DNA of 64,000 nucleotides from NCBI GenBank assembly GCA_947474755.1, contig CANJJE010000008.1:1-64000 (forward strand), in the 5' to 3' direction. Every line of letters begins with the position of its first letter. Position 1 is the first letter of the stretch. Positions 52,993-61,549 of this stretch are shown piece after piece. Below the pieces are notes generated by a model that saw nothing but the letters and a program-made list of their open reading frames with translations, made no database searches and had not been told where the DNA came from. Made by a program: the position numbers and the translations under genes. The DNA comes from Burkholderiales bacterium. Lineage in GTDB: Bacteria; Pseudomonadota; Gammaproteobacteria; Burkholderiales; Burkholderiaceae_C.

Positions 52993-55851
52993 ATGATGCA
53001 GGAGTACAGAGCGAATTCGCATCTGTTTGGAGGCAATGCGCCCTACGTCGAAGAGATGTACGAGGCCTACCTCGACAACCCCGGCTCGGTCTCCGAGAAC
53101 TGGCGTTCTTATTTCGATGCGCTGCAGCATCTGCCAGCGGTCGATGGTTCCGACGAACGCGATGTGGCGCACGCGCCGGTCGTTGAGTCATTTGCCCAGC
53201 GCGCCAAGGCCAACGCCTTCGGCAACCGCGCCAGCAGCTCCGATCTCGCCATCGCGCGCAAGCAGGTCCATGTGCAGTCGTTGATCGCGGCCTACCGTTT
53301 CCTTGGGTCTCGCTGGGCCGACCTCGACCCGCTGAAACGCCAGGAACGTCCGAAGATCCCTGAACTCGAACCGGTGTTCTACGACCTGACCGAGTCGGAT
53401 ATGGACATCTCGTTCAGCGCCACGAACACCTATTTCTCGACCGCCGAGCACATGACCTTGCGGCAGATCCTGCAGGCTTTGCGCGAGACGTATTGCGGCT
53501 CGATCGGTGCCGAGTTCATGCATGTCACTCAGCCCATTGAAAAGCGCTGGTGGCAGGAGCGCCTGGAATCGATCCGCTCGAAGCCTCATTTCAGCGGCGA
53601 CCAGAAGAAGCACATCCTCGATCAACTCACCGCTGCGGAAGGCCTGGAGCGCTATCTCCACACCAAGTATGTCGGCCAGAAGCGCTTCTCTCTCGAAGGC
53701 GGCGAAAGCTTCATTGCATCGATGGACGAACTGGTGCAGCGCGCAGGCATCAAGGGCGTGCAGGAAATCGTCATCGGCATGGCTCACCGCGGTCGGCTCA
53801 ACGTGCTGGTCAATACCCTGGGCAAGGCGCCGTCTGAGCTATTTGCAGAGTTCGACCACACGGCCCCAGAGGCTTTGCCCGCGGGCGATGTCAAGTACCA
53901 CCAGGGATTTTCCAGCGATGTGACGACGCCTGGCGGTCCGGTGCACCTGAGTCTCGCGTTCAACCCATCTCACCTGGAAATCGTCAACCCGGTGGTCGAA
54001 GGTTCGGTCAAAGCCCGTCTGGACCGCCGAGGAGATGCGAAGGGCAGTTCGGTGCTGCCCATCATCGTGCATGGTGATGCGGCGTTCGCTGGCCAGGGCG
54101 TGGTGATGGAGACGCTGGCGCTGGCGCAGACACGCGGCTATTTCACTGGCGGCACGGTGCACCTGGTCATCAACAACCAGATCGGCTTCACCACCAGCGA
54201 CCCCCGCGATACGCGTTCGACGCTCTATTGCACCGACGTGGTCAAGATGGTCGAAGCACCTGTGCTGCACGTCAACGGCGACGACCCCGAGGCGGTGGTG
54301 CTGGCCACGCAGATGGCGCTTGACTACCGTCAGGAATTCCGCAAAGACGTGGTCGTCGACATTGTCTGCTTCCGCAAGCTCGGTCACAACGAGCAGGACA
54401 CGCCGGCGCTAACGCAGCCACTGATGTACAAGAAGATCGCGCAGCATCCCGGCACGCGCAAGATGTACGCCGACAAGCTGGTCGCGCAGGGCGTGCTTCC
54501 CTCCGATGGCCCCGATGGGATGGTGAAGGCCTTCCGAGCCGCAATGGATGAAGGCAAGCATGCGCACAGTCCGGTTCTGACCAACTATAAGAGCAAGTTC
54601 GCCGTCGACTGGGCGCCGTTCCTCGGCAAGAAGTGGACCGACGCAGCCGACACCGCTTTGCCGCTGGCCGAGATCAAGCGTCTGGCCGAGCGCATCACCG
54701 CGTTGCCGAAGAACTTCAAGGTGCATCCCCTGGTCGAAAAGGTTCTTGCCGACCGAGCAGCGATGGGTCGCGGCGAGATGAGTGTCGATTGGGGAATGGG
54801 CGAACACCTCGCCTTTGCCTCACTGGTCGCCAGCGGCTACGCGGTGCGTCTTTCGGGCGAGGACTGCGGACGCGGCACCTTTACCCACCGCCATTCGGTG
54901 TTGCACGATCAGAACCGAGAGAAGTGGGATGAGGGGACTTACACGCCGCTCAAGCATGTGGCCGAAGGTCAGGCGCCGTTCGTCGTGATCGACTCGCTGC
55001 TGTCTGAAGAGGCCGTGCTCGGCTTTGAATACGGCTACGCCTCGGCCGAACCGAACACGCTGGTCATCTGGGAGGCGCAGTTCGGCGACTTTGCCAACGG
55101 TGCCCAGGTCGTGATCGACCAGTTCATCGCCTCCGGTGAGGTCAAGTGGGGCCGTGCCAACGGCCTGACGCTGATGCTGCCGCACGGCTACGAAGGTCAG
55201 GGCCCCGAGCACTCCTCGGCACGTCTCGAACGCTTCATGCAACTTGCTGCCGACAACAACATGCAGATCGTCCAGCCCACCTCGGCCAGCCAGATCTTCC
55301 ATGTGCTGCGTCGGCAGATGGTGCGCATGTTCCGTAAGCCGCTGGTCATCTTGACGCCCAAGTCGCTTTTGCGTGCGAAGGACGCGGCGTCTCCTCTCAG
55401 CGAATTCACCAGGGGGGAGTTCCGCACCGTCATCGGCCCAAACAACCCGGAGATCGAGCCGGACAAGGTCAAGCGGGTGATCGCCTGTTCCGGCAAGGTG
55501 GCCTACGAGCTGCGCAAGCGCCGCGACGCGAAGAAGCAGAACGACATCGCCATCGTGCTTGTGGAGCAGCTGTATCCCTTCCCCCACAAGGCCTTCGCGG
55601 CGGAGCTGAAGAAGTATCCGAATGCCACCGAGATCGTCTGGTGCCAGGACGAGCCGCAGAACCAGGGCGCCTGGTTCTTCATCCAGCATTACATCCACGA
55701 GAACATGCTGGAGGGGCAGAAGCTCGGTTATGCCGGCCGTCCCGCGTCCGCCTCACCCGCAGTGGGTTACGCCCACCTGCACCAGGAGCAGCTGAAATCG
55801 CTGTTGGATCAGGCCTTCGGCAAGCTCAAGGGCTTCGTCCTCACCAAGTGA
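52993..55851 (+). CDS. sucA: 2-oxoglutarate dehydrogenase E1 component
   Basis: The 952-residue thiamine-diphosphate enzyme decarboxylates 2-oxoglutarate in the citric acid cycle. It has the N-terminal YRANSHLFGGNAPYVEEMYEAYLDNP peripheral-binding region, GMAHRGRLNVLVNTLGK, the ThDP site HGDAAFAGQGVVMETL with VINNQIGFTTS, and the C-terminal transketolase domains (SGEDCGRGTFTHRHSVLHDQ, LPHGYEGQGPEHSSARLERF). ATG 52993 or the adjacent 52996 is the start. sucB and lpdA follow. Confidence 0.97.
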   Translation: MMQEYRANSHLFGGNAPYVEEMYEAYLDNPGSVSENWRSYFDALQHLPAVDGSDERDVAHAPVVESFAQRAKANAFGNRASSSDLAIARKQVHVQSLIAAYRFLGSRWADLDPLKRQERPKIPELEPVFYDLTESDMDISFSATNTYFSTAEHMTLRQILQALRETYCGSIGAEFMHVTQPIEKRWWQERLESIRSKPHFSGDQKKHILDQLTAAEGLERYLHTKYVGQKRFSLEGGESFIASMDELVQRAGIKGVQEIVIGMAHRGRLNVLVNTLGKAPSELFAEFDHTAPEALPAGDVKYHQGFSSDVTTPGGPVHLSLAFNPSHLEIVNPVVEGSVKARLDRRGDAKGSSVLPIIVHGDAAFAGQGVVMETLALAQTRGYFTGGTVHLVINNQIGFTTSDPRDTRSTLYCTDVVKMVEAPVLHVNGDDPEAVVLATQMALDYRQEFRKDVVVDIVCFRKLGHNEQDTPALTQPLMYKKIAQHPGTRKMYADKLVAQGVLPSDGPDGMVKAFRAAMDEGKHAHSPVLTNYKSKFAVDWAPFLGKKWTDAADTALPLAEIKRLAERITALPKNFKVHPLVEKVLADRAAMGRGEMSVDWGMGEHLAFASLVASGYAVRLSGEDCGRGTFTHRHSVLHDQNREKWDEGTYTPLKHVAEGQAPFVVIDSLLSEEAVLGFEYGYASAEPNTLVIWEAQFGDFANGAQVVIDQFIASGEVKWGRANGLTLMLPHGYEGQGPEHSSARLERFMQLAADNNMQIVQPTSASQIFHVLRRQMVRMFRKPLVILTPKSLLRAKDAASPLSEFTRGEFRTVIGPNNPEIEPDKVKRVIACSGKVAYELRKRRDAKKQNDIAIVLVEQLYPFPHKAFAAELKKYPNATEIVWCQDEPQNQGAWFFIQHYIHENMLEGQKLGYAGRPASASPAVGYAHLHQEQLKSLLDQAFGKLKGFVLTK

Positions 55852-55864
55852 CACCAACTTTGGC

Positions 55865-55896
55865 GGCATGCAGCGTCGTCGTCGACGCTGCATGCC
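55865..55896. repeat. perfect inverted repeat between sucA and sucB
   Basis: A 14-bp perfect stem, GGCATGCAGCGTCG (55865-55878) with CGACGCTGCATGCC (55883-55896), with a 4-nt TCGT loop begins 14 bp after the sucA stop. No T-tract follows, so it is more likely an RNA-processing or stabilising hairpin than an intrinsic terminator. Confidence 0.85.
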
Positions 55897-55994
55897 CATC
55901 CCAGGCTTGTCACCGTTTATCTCACCCCTACGTTCAAAGAACAGTTTCGCCTTCGGCCTGCGTGGCTGCGGCTTGAATTCGAAAAGAGAAAACC

Positions 55995-57266
55995 ATGCCC
56001 ATCGTTGAAGTCAAAGTTCCTCAGTTGTCTGAGTCGGTGTCCGAAGCCACCTTGTTGCAGTGGAAGAAGAAGCCCGGTGAGGTTGTCGTCATCGACGAGA
56101 TCCTGGTCGAAATCGAGACCGACAAGGTCGTGCTGGAAGTCCCCGCCCCGGCGTCGGGCGTGATGGCACAGATTGTCAAGAACGACGGCGAAAGCTGCAC
56201 CGCCGAAGAAGTCATCGCGCGCATCGACACGGAAGCTGTGGCCCAGGTCAGCCCAGCGGGAGGCAAGGCGAGTGCTTCGCAAGTCTTACCAGTACCTGCA
56301 GCCTCTGCGGCAGGTACAGCCAGCGGTGTCGCGATGCCGGCTGCGGCCAAGATCATGGCCGACAACCAGATGGACGCCGGTTCGGTGGCGGGTACCGGCA
56401 AGGGTGGCCGAATCACCAAGGGGGATGTCACCGGGGCGCTGGCCGCCGGTCTGCAGGCGCCCGCGGTGGCCGCGGCGCCGCCTTCTGCTGCACCGCCCGT
56501 GGTCGCTGCTGCTGTTGCCAGGGCGCTGCCATCGGTGCCCGCGCCAGTCGTGGTGAACCTGGGCGATCGTCCGGAGCAGCGCGTGCCCATGTCGCGCCTG
56601 CGCGCCCGCGTCGCTGAACGGCTGCTGCAATCGCAAGCGACCAACGCGATCCTGACCACGTTCAACGAAGTGAACATGGCGCCGGTCATCGAGATGCGCA
56701 AGCGTTTCCAGGAGAAGTTCGAGAAAGAGCACGGCTGCAAGATCGGCTTCATGAGCTTCTTCGTGAAGGCGGCGGTGGCGGCGCTGAAGAAGTACCCGAT
56801 CATCAACGCCTCGGTTGATGGCAACGACATCGTTTATCACGGCTATTTTGATATCGGTATTGCTGTCGGTTCGCCGCGCGGCCTGGTCGTGCCGATCCTG
56901 CGAAATGCCGACCAGATGAGCTTCGCCGACATCGAGAAGAAGATTTCCGAGTTTGGCAAGAAAGCAGCCGAAGGCAAGCTATCGCTCGAGGACCTGACTG
57001 GCGGCACCTTCTCGATCAGCAACGGCGGCACCTTCGGTTCGATGCTGTCGACGCCCATCATCAACCCGCCGCAGTCGGCGATCCTGGGCGTACACGCGAC
57101 CAAGGACCGCGCGGTGGTCGAGAACGGTCAGATCGTGATCCGCCCGATGAACTACCTGGCGATGAGCTACGACCACCGCATCATCGACGGCCGCGAAGCC
57201 GTACTTGGCCTGGTGGCGATGAAGGAAGCGCTGGAAGATCCGGCGCGTCTGCTGTTCGACATCTGA
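55995..57266 (+). CDS. sucB: dihydrolipoyllysine-residue succinyltransferase (E2 of 2-oxoglutarate dehydrogenase)
   Basis: The 423-residue E2 has a lipoyl domain with Lys44 in [17 protein letters not shown], an Ala/Pro hinge, an E3/E1-binding domain ([29 protein letters not shown]), a long Ala/Pro/Val linker, and the catalytic acyltransferase domain ending [13 protein letters not shown], with the catalytic His and Asp. It transfers the succinyl group to CoA and forms the complex core. It is 143 bp after sucA and 26 bp before lpdA. Confidence 0.97.
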   Translation: MPIVEVKVPQLSESVSEATLLQWKKKPGEVVVIDEILVEIETDKVVLEVPAPASGVMAQIVKNDGESCTAEEVIARIDTEAVAQVSPAGGKASASQVLPVPAASAAGTASGVAMPAAAKIMADNQMDAGSVAGTGKGGRITKGDVTGALAAGLQAPAVAAAPPSAAPPVVAAAVARALPSVPAPVVVNLGDRPEQRVPMSRLRARVAERLLQSQATNAILTTFNEVNMAPVIEMRKRFQEKFEKEHGCKIGFMSFFVKAAVAALKKYPIINASVDGNDIVYHGYFDIGIAVGSPRGLVVPILRNADQMSFADIEKKISEFGKKAAEGKLSLEDLTGGTFSISNGGTFGSMLSTPIINPPQSAILGVHATKDRAVVENGQIVIRPMNYLAMSYDHRIIDGREAVLGLVAMKEALEDPARLLFDI

Positions 57267-57292
57267 CGACCCGACACCCAATAAGGCGATTC

Positions 57293-58720
57293 ATGAGCAA
57301 GCAATTTGATGTTGTCGTCATCGGCGGCGGCCCCGGCGGCTATGTGGCTGCGATCCGAGCTGCGCAGCTCGGCTTCAACACTGCCTGTATCGACGAGTGG
57401 AAGAACGACAAGGGCGAGCCCGCTCCTGGTGGTACCTGCACCAACGTCGGCTGCATCCCGTCGAAGGCGCTGCTGCAGTCAAGCGAGCACTTCGAGCATG
57501 CCGGGCACAGCTTCGCCGACCACGGCATCGGCCTGAAGGACCTGAGCATCGACGTGGCGAGGATGCTGGGCCGCAAGGACTCGGTGGTTAAGCAGAACAA
57601 TGAGGGCATCCTCTACCTGTTCAAGAAGAACAAGGTCACGTTCTTCCACGGCCGTGGTGCATTCCTGAAGTCGGGCGATGCGGGGTACGAGATCCAGGTC
57701 ACCGGCTCGACCGAGGAAGTGATCTCGGGTCGGCACATCATCCTGGCCACCGGTTCGAACCCTCGCGCCTTGGCGGGCGCGGCATTCGACGAAGACAAGA
57801 TCCTGTCAAACGACGGGGCCTTGCGCATCGGCGCGGTGCCCAAGCGCCTCGGCGTGATCGGATCCGGCGTGATCGGCCTCGAAATGGGCTCGGTATGGCG
57901 TCGGCTCGGCGCTGACGTGACGGTACTCGAAGGCTTGCCGACCTTCCTGGGCGCGGTCGATCAGCAGATTGCCAAGGAAGCACACAGGGCCTTCACAAAG
58001 CAGGGGTTGAAGATCGAGCTGGGCGTGAAGATCGAGAAGGTCGCATCCGGCAAGTCGAACGTCACGATCAGCTACGCGAACGCTAAGGGCGAAGCGACGA
58101 AACTGGAAGTCGACAAGCTGATCGTGTCGATCGGCCGCGTGCCGAACACGATAGGACTCAACCCCGAAGCGGTTGGCCTGATGCTCGACGAGCGGGGCGC
58201 GATCGCCGTCGATGAGCTGTGCCGCACCAACCTGCCCCATGTGTGGGCTGTCGGCGACGTGGTGCGCGGACCGATGCTGGCGCACAAGGCGGAGGAAGAG
58301 GGCGTGGCGGTCGCAGAGCGCATCGCTGGCCAGCATCCGCATGTCAATTTCAACACGGTGCCTTGGGTGATCTACACATCGCCCGAGATCGCCTGGGTCG
58401 GTCAGACCGAGCAGCAGCTCAAGGCAGAAGGCCGCGAGTACAAGGCTGGAACCTTCCCCTTTCTTGCCAATGGCCGGGCCCGTGCGATGGGCGACACCAG
58501 CGGCATGGTCAAGATGCTGGCCGACGCGAAGACCGACGAAATCCTCGGCGTGCACATCGTGGGTCCGCTCGCGTCCGAACTGATCGCCGAGGCGGTGGTT
58601 GCGATGGAATTCAAGGCCAGTGCCGAAGACATCGCCCGCATCTGTCACGCCCACCCGTCGCTCAGCGAATCGACCAAGGAAGCAGCACTCGCGGTCGACA
58701 AGCGAACCTTGAATTTCTGA
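57293..58720 (+). CDS. lpdA: dihydrolipoyl dehydrogenase (E3)
   Basis: The 475-residue FAD enzyme reoxidises dihydrolipoamide with NAD+. It has an N-terminal FAD motif VVVIGGGPGGYVAAIRAAQLG, the redox disulphide Cys49/Cys54 (GGTCTNVGCIPSKALL), an NAD motif GVIGSGVIGLEMGSVWRRLGADVTVLE, and the C-terminal interface HAHPSLSEST with the catalytic His. It completes the sucA-sucB-lpdA operon. Confidence 0.97.
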   Translation: MSKQFDVVVIGGGPGGYVAAIRAAQLGFNTACIDEWKNDKGEPAPGGTCTNVGCIPSKALLQSSEHFEHAGHSFADHGIGLKDLSIDVARMLGRKDSVVKQNNEGILYLFKKNKVTFFHGRGAFLKSGDAGYEIQVTGSTEEVISGRHIILATGSNPRALAGAAFDEDKILSNDGALRIGAVPKRLGVIGSGVIGLEMGSVWRRLGADVTVLEGLPTFLGAVDQQIAKEAHRAFTKQGLKIELGVKIEKVASGKSNVTISYANAKGEATKLEVDKLIVSIGRVPNTIGLNPEAVGLMLDERGAIAVDELCRTNLPHVWAVGDVVRGPMLAHKAEEEGVAVAERIAGQHPHVNFNTVPWVIYTSPEIAWVGQTEQQLKAEGREYKAGTFPFLANGRARAMGDTSGMVKMLADAKTDEILGVHIVGPLASELIAEAVVAMEFKASAEDIARICHAHPSLSESTKEAALAVDKRTLNF

Positions 58721-58805
58721 TTGGCACTGCGGCTAAGCGCTGGCCGCAGATAGCTCGGCGACCGGTCGACCGTCGCCGGGAGTTCGTCGACTGCTACAGC
58801 TGCCC

Positions 58806-59903
58806 ATGCCCGTTCGCCAGCTTTATCAACAGACCCTCGCCGAGCGTGGCTACAGCGCCGATGCAGCGCAGCTGGCTGCGATCGACGCACTGGAGCGCTG
58901 CGAGAACGAGTGGATTGCCTACAAATCGCGGCGTCGCAATTCGCTGACCCGACTCCTGATCCGCCCGGAGATTCCGCGTGGCGTCTATTTGTATGGCGGA
59001 GTGGGTCGCGGCAAGAGTTTTCTGATGGACTGCTTCTTCAACGCGGTGCCACTGCAACGCAAGGTGCGCTTGCATTTCCATGAGTTCATGCGCGAGGTGC
59101 ACCGCGAACTGGCGGACCTTCACGGCACGGTGAACCCGTTGCAGGTGCTGGGCAAGCGAATGTCGCGCCGCTTCCGGCTGATCTGCTTCGACGAGTTTCA
59201 CGTGGCCGACATCACCGATGCGATGATCCTGTACCGGCTGCTGGAGTCGCTGTTCAATCACCGCGTCAGCATCGTCACCACATCGAATTTCCACCCCGAT
59301 GGGCTGTACCCGAACGGCCTGCATCGCGAGCGCATCCTGCCGGCCATCGAGTTGCTGAAGGACCATCTGCAAATCGTCAACGTCGATGCCGGCACCGATT
59401 ACCGCAAGCTTGTGCTCGAGCAGGTAGCGATGTACCACACGCCGTTGGGGCCTCAGGCAGATGCGTCAATGGCTGCGGCCTTCGAGCGTCTGGCGGAAGC
59501 CAAGGACGAAAGTCCGCTGCTCAACATCGAACATCGGGTGTTGAAGGCGCGACGCCGCGCCGGTGGCGTCGTGTGGTTCGACTTCCGGGAACTGTGCGGT
59601 GGTCCTCGGTCACAGAATGACTATCTGGAACTCGCATCACGCTTCCACACCGTGCTGCTGTCGGGCGTCGTGCAGATGTCGCCCCGACTGGCTTCGGAGG
59701 CACGGCGCTTCACATGGCTGGTTGATGTGTTGTATGACCGGCACGTCAAGCTGATACTGTCGGCCGAAGTGGCGGCACAAGAGCTCTACACAGTAGGACC
59801 TCTGTCCCATGAATTTCCCAGAACGGTGTCGCGATTGCACGAAATGAGATCGGCCGAATTCCTCTCCCTTTCCCGACGTGATGTCGCGACTTCGCTGACA
59901 TGA
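58806..59903 (+). CDS. zapE: cell division protein ZapE (AFG1-like ATPase)
   Basis: The 365-residue protein is an AFG1/ZapE P-loop ATPase with Walker A YGGVGRGKS (about 63-71), Walker B LICFDEFHVADITDAMI, and sensor TTSNFHPDGLYPNGLHRERILPAI. In E. coli ZapE associates with the Z-ring during division under some stresses. Start ATG 58806 lies 85 bp after lpdA, so it may be co-transcribed. Its stop overlaps the start of the next gene. Confidence 0.93.
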   Translation: MPVRQLYQQTLAERGYSADAAQLAAIDALERCENEWIAYKSRRRNSLTRLLIRPEIPRGVYLYGGVGRGKSFLMDCFFNAVPLQRKVRLHFHEFMREVHRELADLHGTVNPLQVLGKRMSRRFRLICFDEFHVADITDAMILYRLLESLFNHRVSIVTTSNFHPDGLYPNGLHRERILPAIELLKDHLQIVNVDAGTDYRKLVLEQVAMYHTPLGPQADASMAAAFERLAEAKDESPLLNIEHRVLKARRRAGGVVWFDFRELCGGPRSQNDYLELASRFHTVLLSGVVQMSPRLASEARRFTWLVDVLYDRHVKLILSAEVAAQELYTVGPLSHEFPRTVSRLHEMRSAEFLSLSRRDVATSLT

Positions 59904-60604
59904 AGCTTCGCGCATTTTCTGGGGTCGATTCCTGGACGCTGGCGCTCGTCATGCTGACCTGCTGCCAGCTGGCAGTCGCCACGGTCGCGTACGACAGGAA
60001 ACGTATTGCCGAAGCCCGCGCGCAGGCCGACGCCGAACTCGCAGCGCAGGAGGCCGAGTGCCAGACGCGTTTCGCCGTCACGCCGTGCCTGCTCGACGCC
60101 CGGGAAAAGCACCGTGCCATCGTCGACCCGCTGCGACGTGATCAGCTGACGATCGACGAAAGAGAGCGCCAGCAACGCGCAACCGATCGCCGTGAACATC
60201 TGAGCCGAAAGGCCCAGGCTGCGCGTGAGGCGGCCAACGCGGCCACTGCTGCTTCCGCAGCAGAAGCCCCCGAATCGGCGCCCGGTACCACCAAGCCCCT
60301 GCTGCCGATTCGACCCCGGTTGCGGTCTGAGACGGCGTCCGGTCCCGATGTTGCTGGCAGTGCGGCTTCCGCACCGGTGATCGAGCCTTCGCCCGCCGAG
60401 GTTCGCCGGGCACGTACCTCGAAGCGGCTGACCCCCGCGCCGGATCCCGATGCAGCGCAGCGCGCAGAGGATCGCGTGCGTCAAGCCAACGAACGCCGAG
60501 CCCGCGTGCTGGCTCGCAACGCCGAGCGCAATGCGAAAAAGCCACAGGCGGCATCGCTGCCTATTCCAGGCGTTTCGCCAACGGCATCCTCAGCCAGCCC
60601 TTGA
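59900..60604 (+). CDS. hypothetical protein with N-terminal membrane segment and coiled region
   Basis: The 234-residue protein starts at ATG 59900, overlapping the zapE stop (ATGA). A hydrophobic stretch (TLALVMLTCCQLAVATVAY, about 13-31) is a signal peptide or anchor. It is followed by an Ala/Glu/Arg-rich helix (EARAQADAELAAQEAECQTRF...LSRKAQAAREAANAA) with two conserved-looking cysteines, then a Pro/Ala-rich linker and a basic tail. Coupling to zapE is the only functional hint. Confidence 0.75.
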   Translation: MKLRAFSGVDSWTLALVMLTCCQLAVATVAYDRKRIAEARAQADAELAAQEAECQTRFAVTPCLLDAREKHRAIVDPLRRDQLTIDERERQQRATDRREHLSRKAQAAREAANAATAASAAEAPESAPGTTKPLLPIRPRLRSETASGPDVAGSAASAPVIEPSPAEVRRARTSKRLTPAPDPDAAQRAEDRVRQANERRARVLARNAERNAKKPQAASLPIPGVSPTASSASP

Positions 60605-60643
60605 CGTTGACCGGCTCGAGCGGTACGAGGTCCGCCGGCTGGA

Positions 60644-61414
60644 TCAGCGGGTGAGTGCCTCCACTCGGACCAGCGCGAGTGAAAGGTTGTCGCCACCACC
60701 GCGAGCGCGTTGGCGGGCTTTGTCGATCAGCATCTCGCTCGCCTCGCGGGGTGGCAGAGCGTCAACGATGGCGCCGAGTTCCTTTGGCGTGAAGTAGTGC
60801 CAGAGTCCATCGCTACAGGCCAGAACGCTGTCCCCGGGTTCCAGTCGCTCGATGTTGGTGACGGCTAGCGGAGGGTCCTGCACGCCACCCAGGCAACCGG
60901 TCAACAGGTTCGACTGCGGATGGCTGTTGGCCTCCTCTTCCGACAAGCGGCCTTCGTTGACCAAGCGCTGCACATACGAGTGATCACTGGTACGAGTGAC
61001 CATTTCAGCGCCACGGAAAAAATAGACCCGCGAATCGCCAGCATGCACGATTTGGCATTCGCGGCTGGGGCTGATCAGGAACGCGGCCAACGTGCTGTGC
61101 GGCTCTTCTTCCGAGGTGATCGCTGTCAGCTTGATCATCAGGTGTGCTTCCAGCACCAGTTGCTTCAGCGTCTCGCCAGGATCGTCGCGGCTGGGCACAT
61201 AGCGTTCGAAAAGCTGTTGTGCCGTCAAGATCACCTGGTCGGCCGCTTTGCGACCGCCGCTCTTTCCGCCCATACCGTCGGCAAGAACCCCCATCGCGCA
61301 GCCAGGAACGCGTGTGTGCGGGATGATTTCGACCTGATCCTGCTGATACGCGCGGTCACCGCGGTGGATGCCGGTGGCTGCCGCCAGCCGGTGGCCGTTC
61401 GAGGTGGAAGTCAT
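60644..61414 (-). CDS. PP2C-family serine/threonine protein phosphatase
   Basis: The 256-residue protein has the PP2C motifs: RGDRAYQQDQVEI near residue 18 (metal-binding Asp), GVLADGMGGKSGG, CQIVHAGDSRVYFFRGAEM, SHPQSNLLTGCLG, and the final GGGDNLSLALVRV Asp-Asn. Such enzymes remove phosphate from Ser/Thr using two metal ions. No kinase or FHA gene is next to it, so its partner is unknown. It is convergent with the gene at 59900 and divergent from the helicase gene. Confidence 0.92.
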   Translation of the reverse strand: MTSTSNGHRLAAATGIHRGDRAYQQDQVEIIPHTRVPGCAMGVLADGMGGKSGGRKAADQVILTAQQLFERYVPSRDDPGETLKQLVLEAHLMIKLTAITSEEEPHSTLAAFLISPSRECQIVHAGDSRVYFFRGAEMVTRTSDHSYVQRLVNEGRLSEEEANSHPQSNLLTGCLGGVQDPPLAVTNIERLEPGDSVLACSDGLWHYFTPKELGAIVDALPPREASEMLIDKARQRARGGGDNLSLALVRVEALTR

Positions 61415-61549
61415 GCCGAAAACTATAATCGCTCAAGCCGCGGAAAACTCGTGAAGAGTGGGCAACCGAACACTCGATGAACGTCAGCCTGAAATCACCT
61501 CCTGCGTTGCACCCGGCATGAGCCGTCTAGCTGTGGCAAGGGTTGCGCG

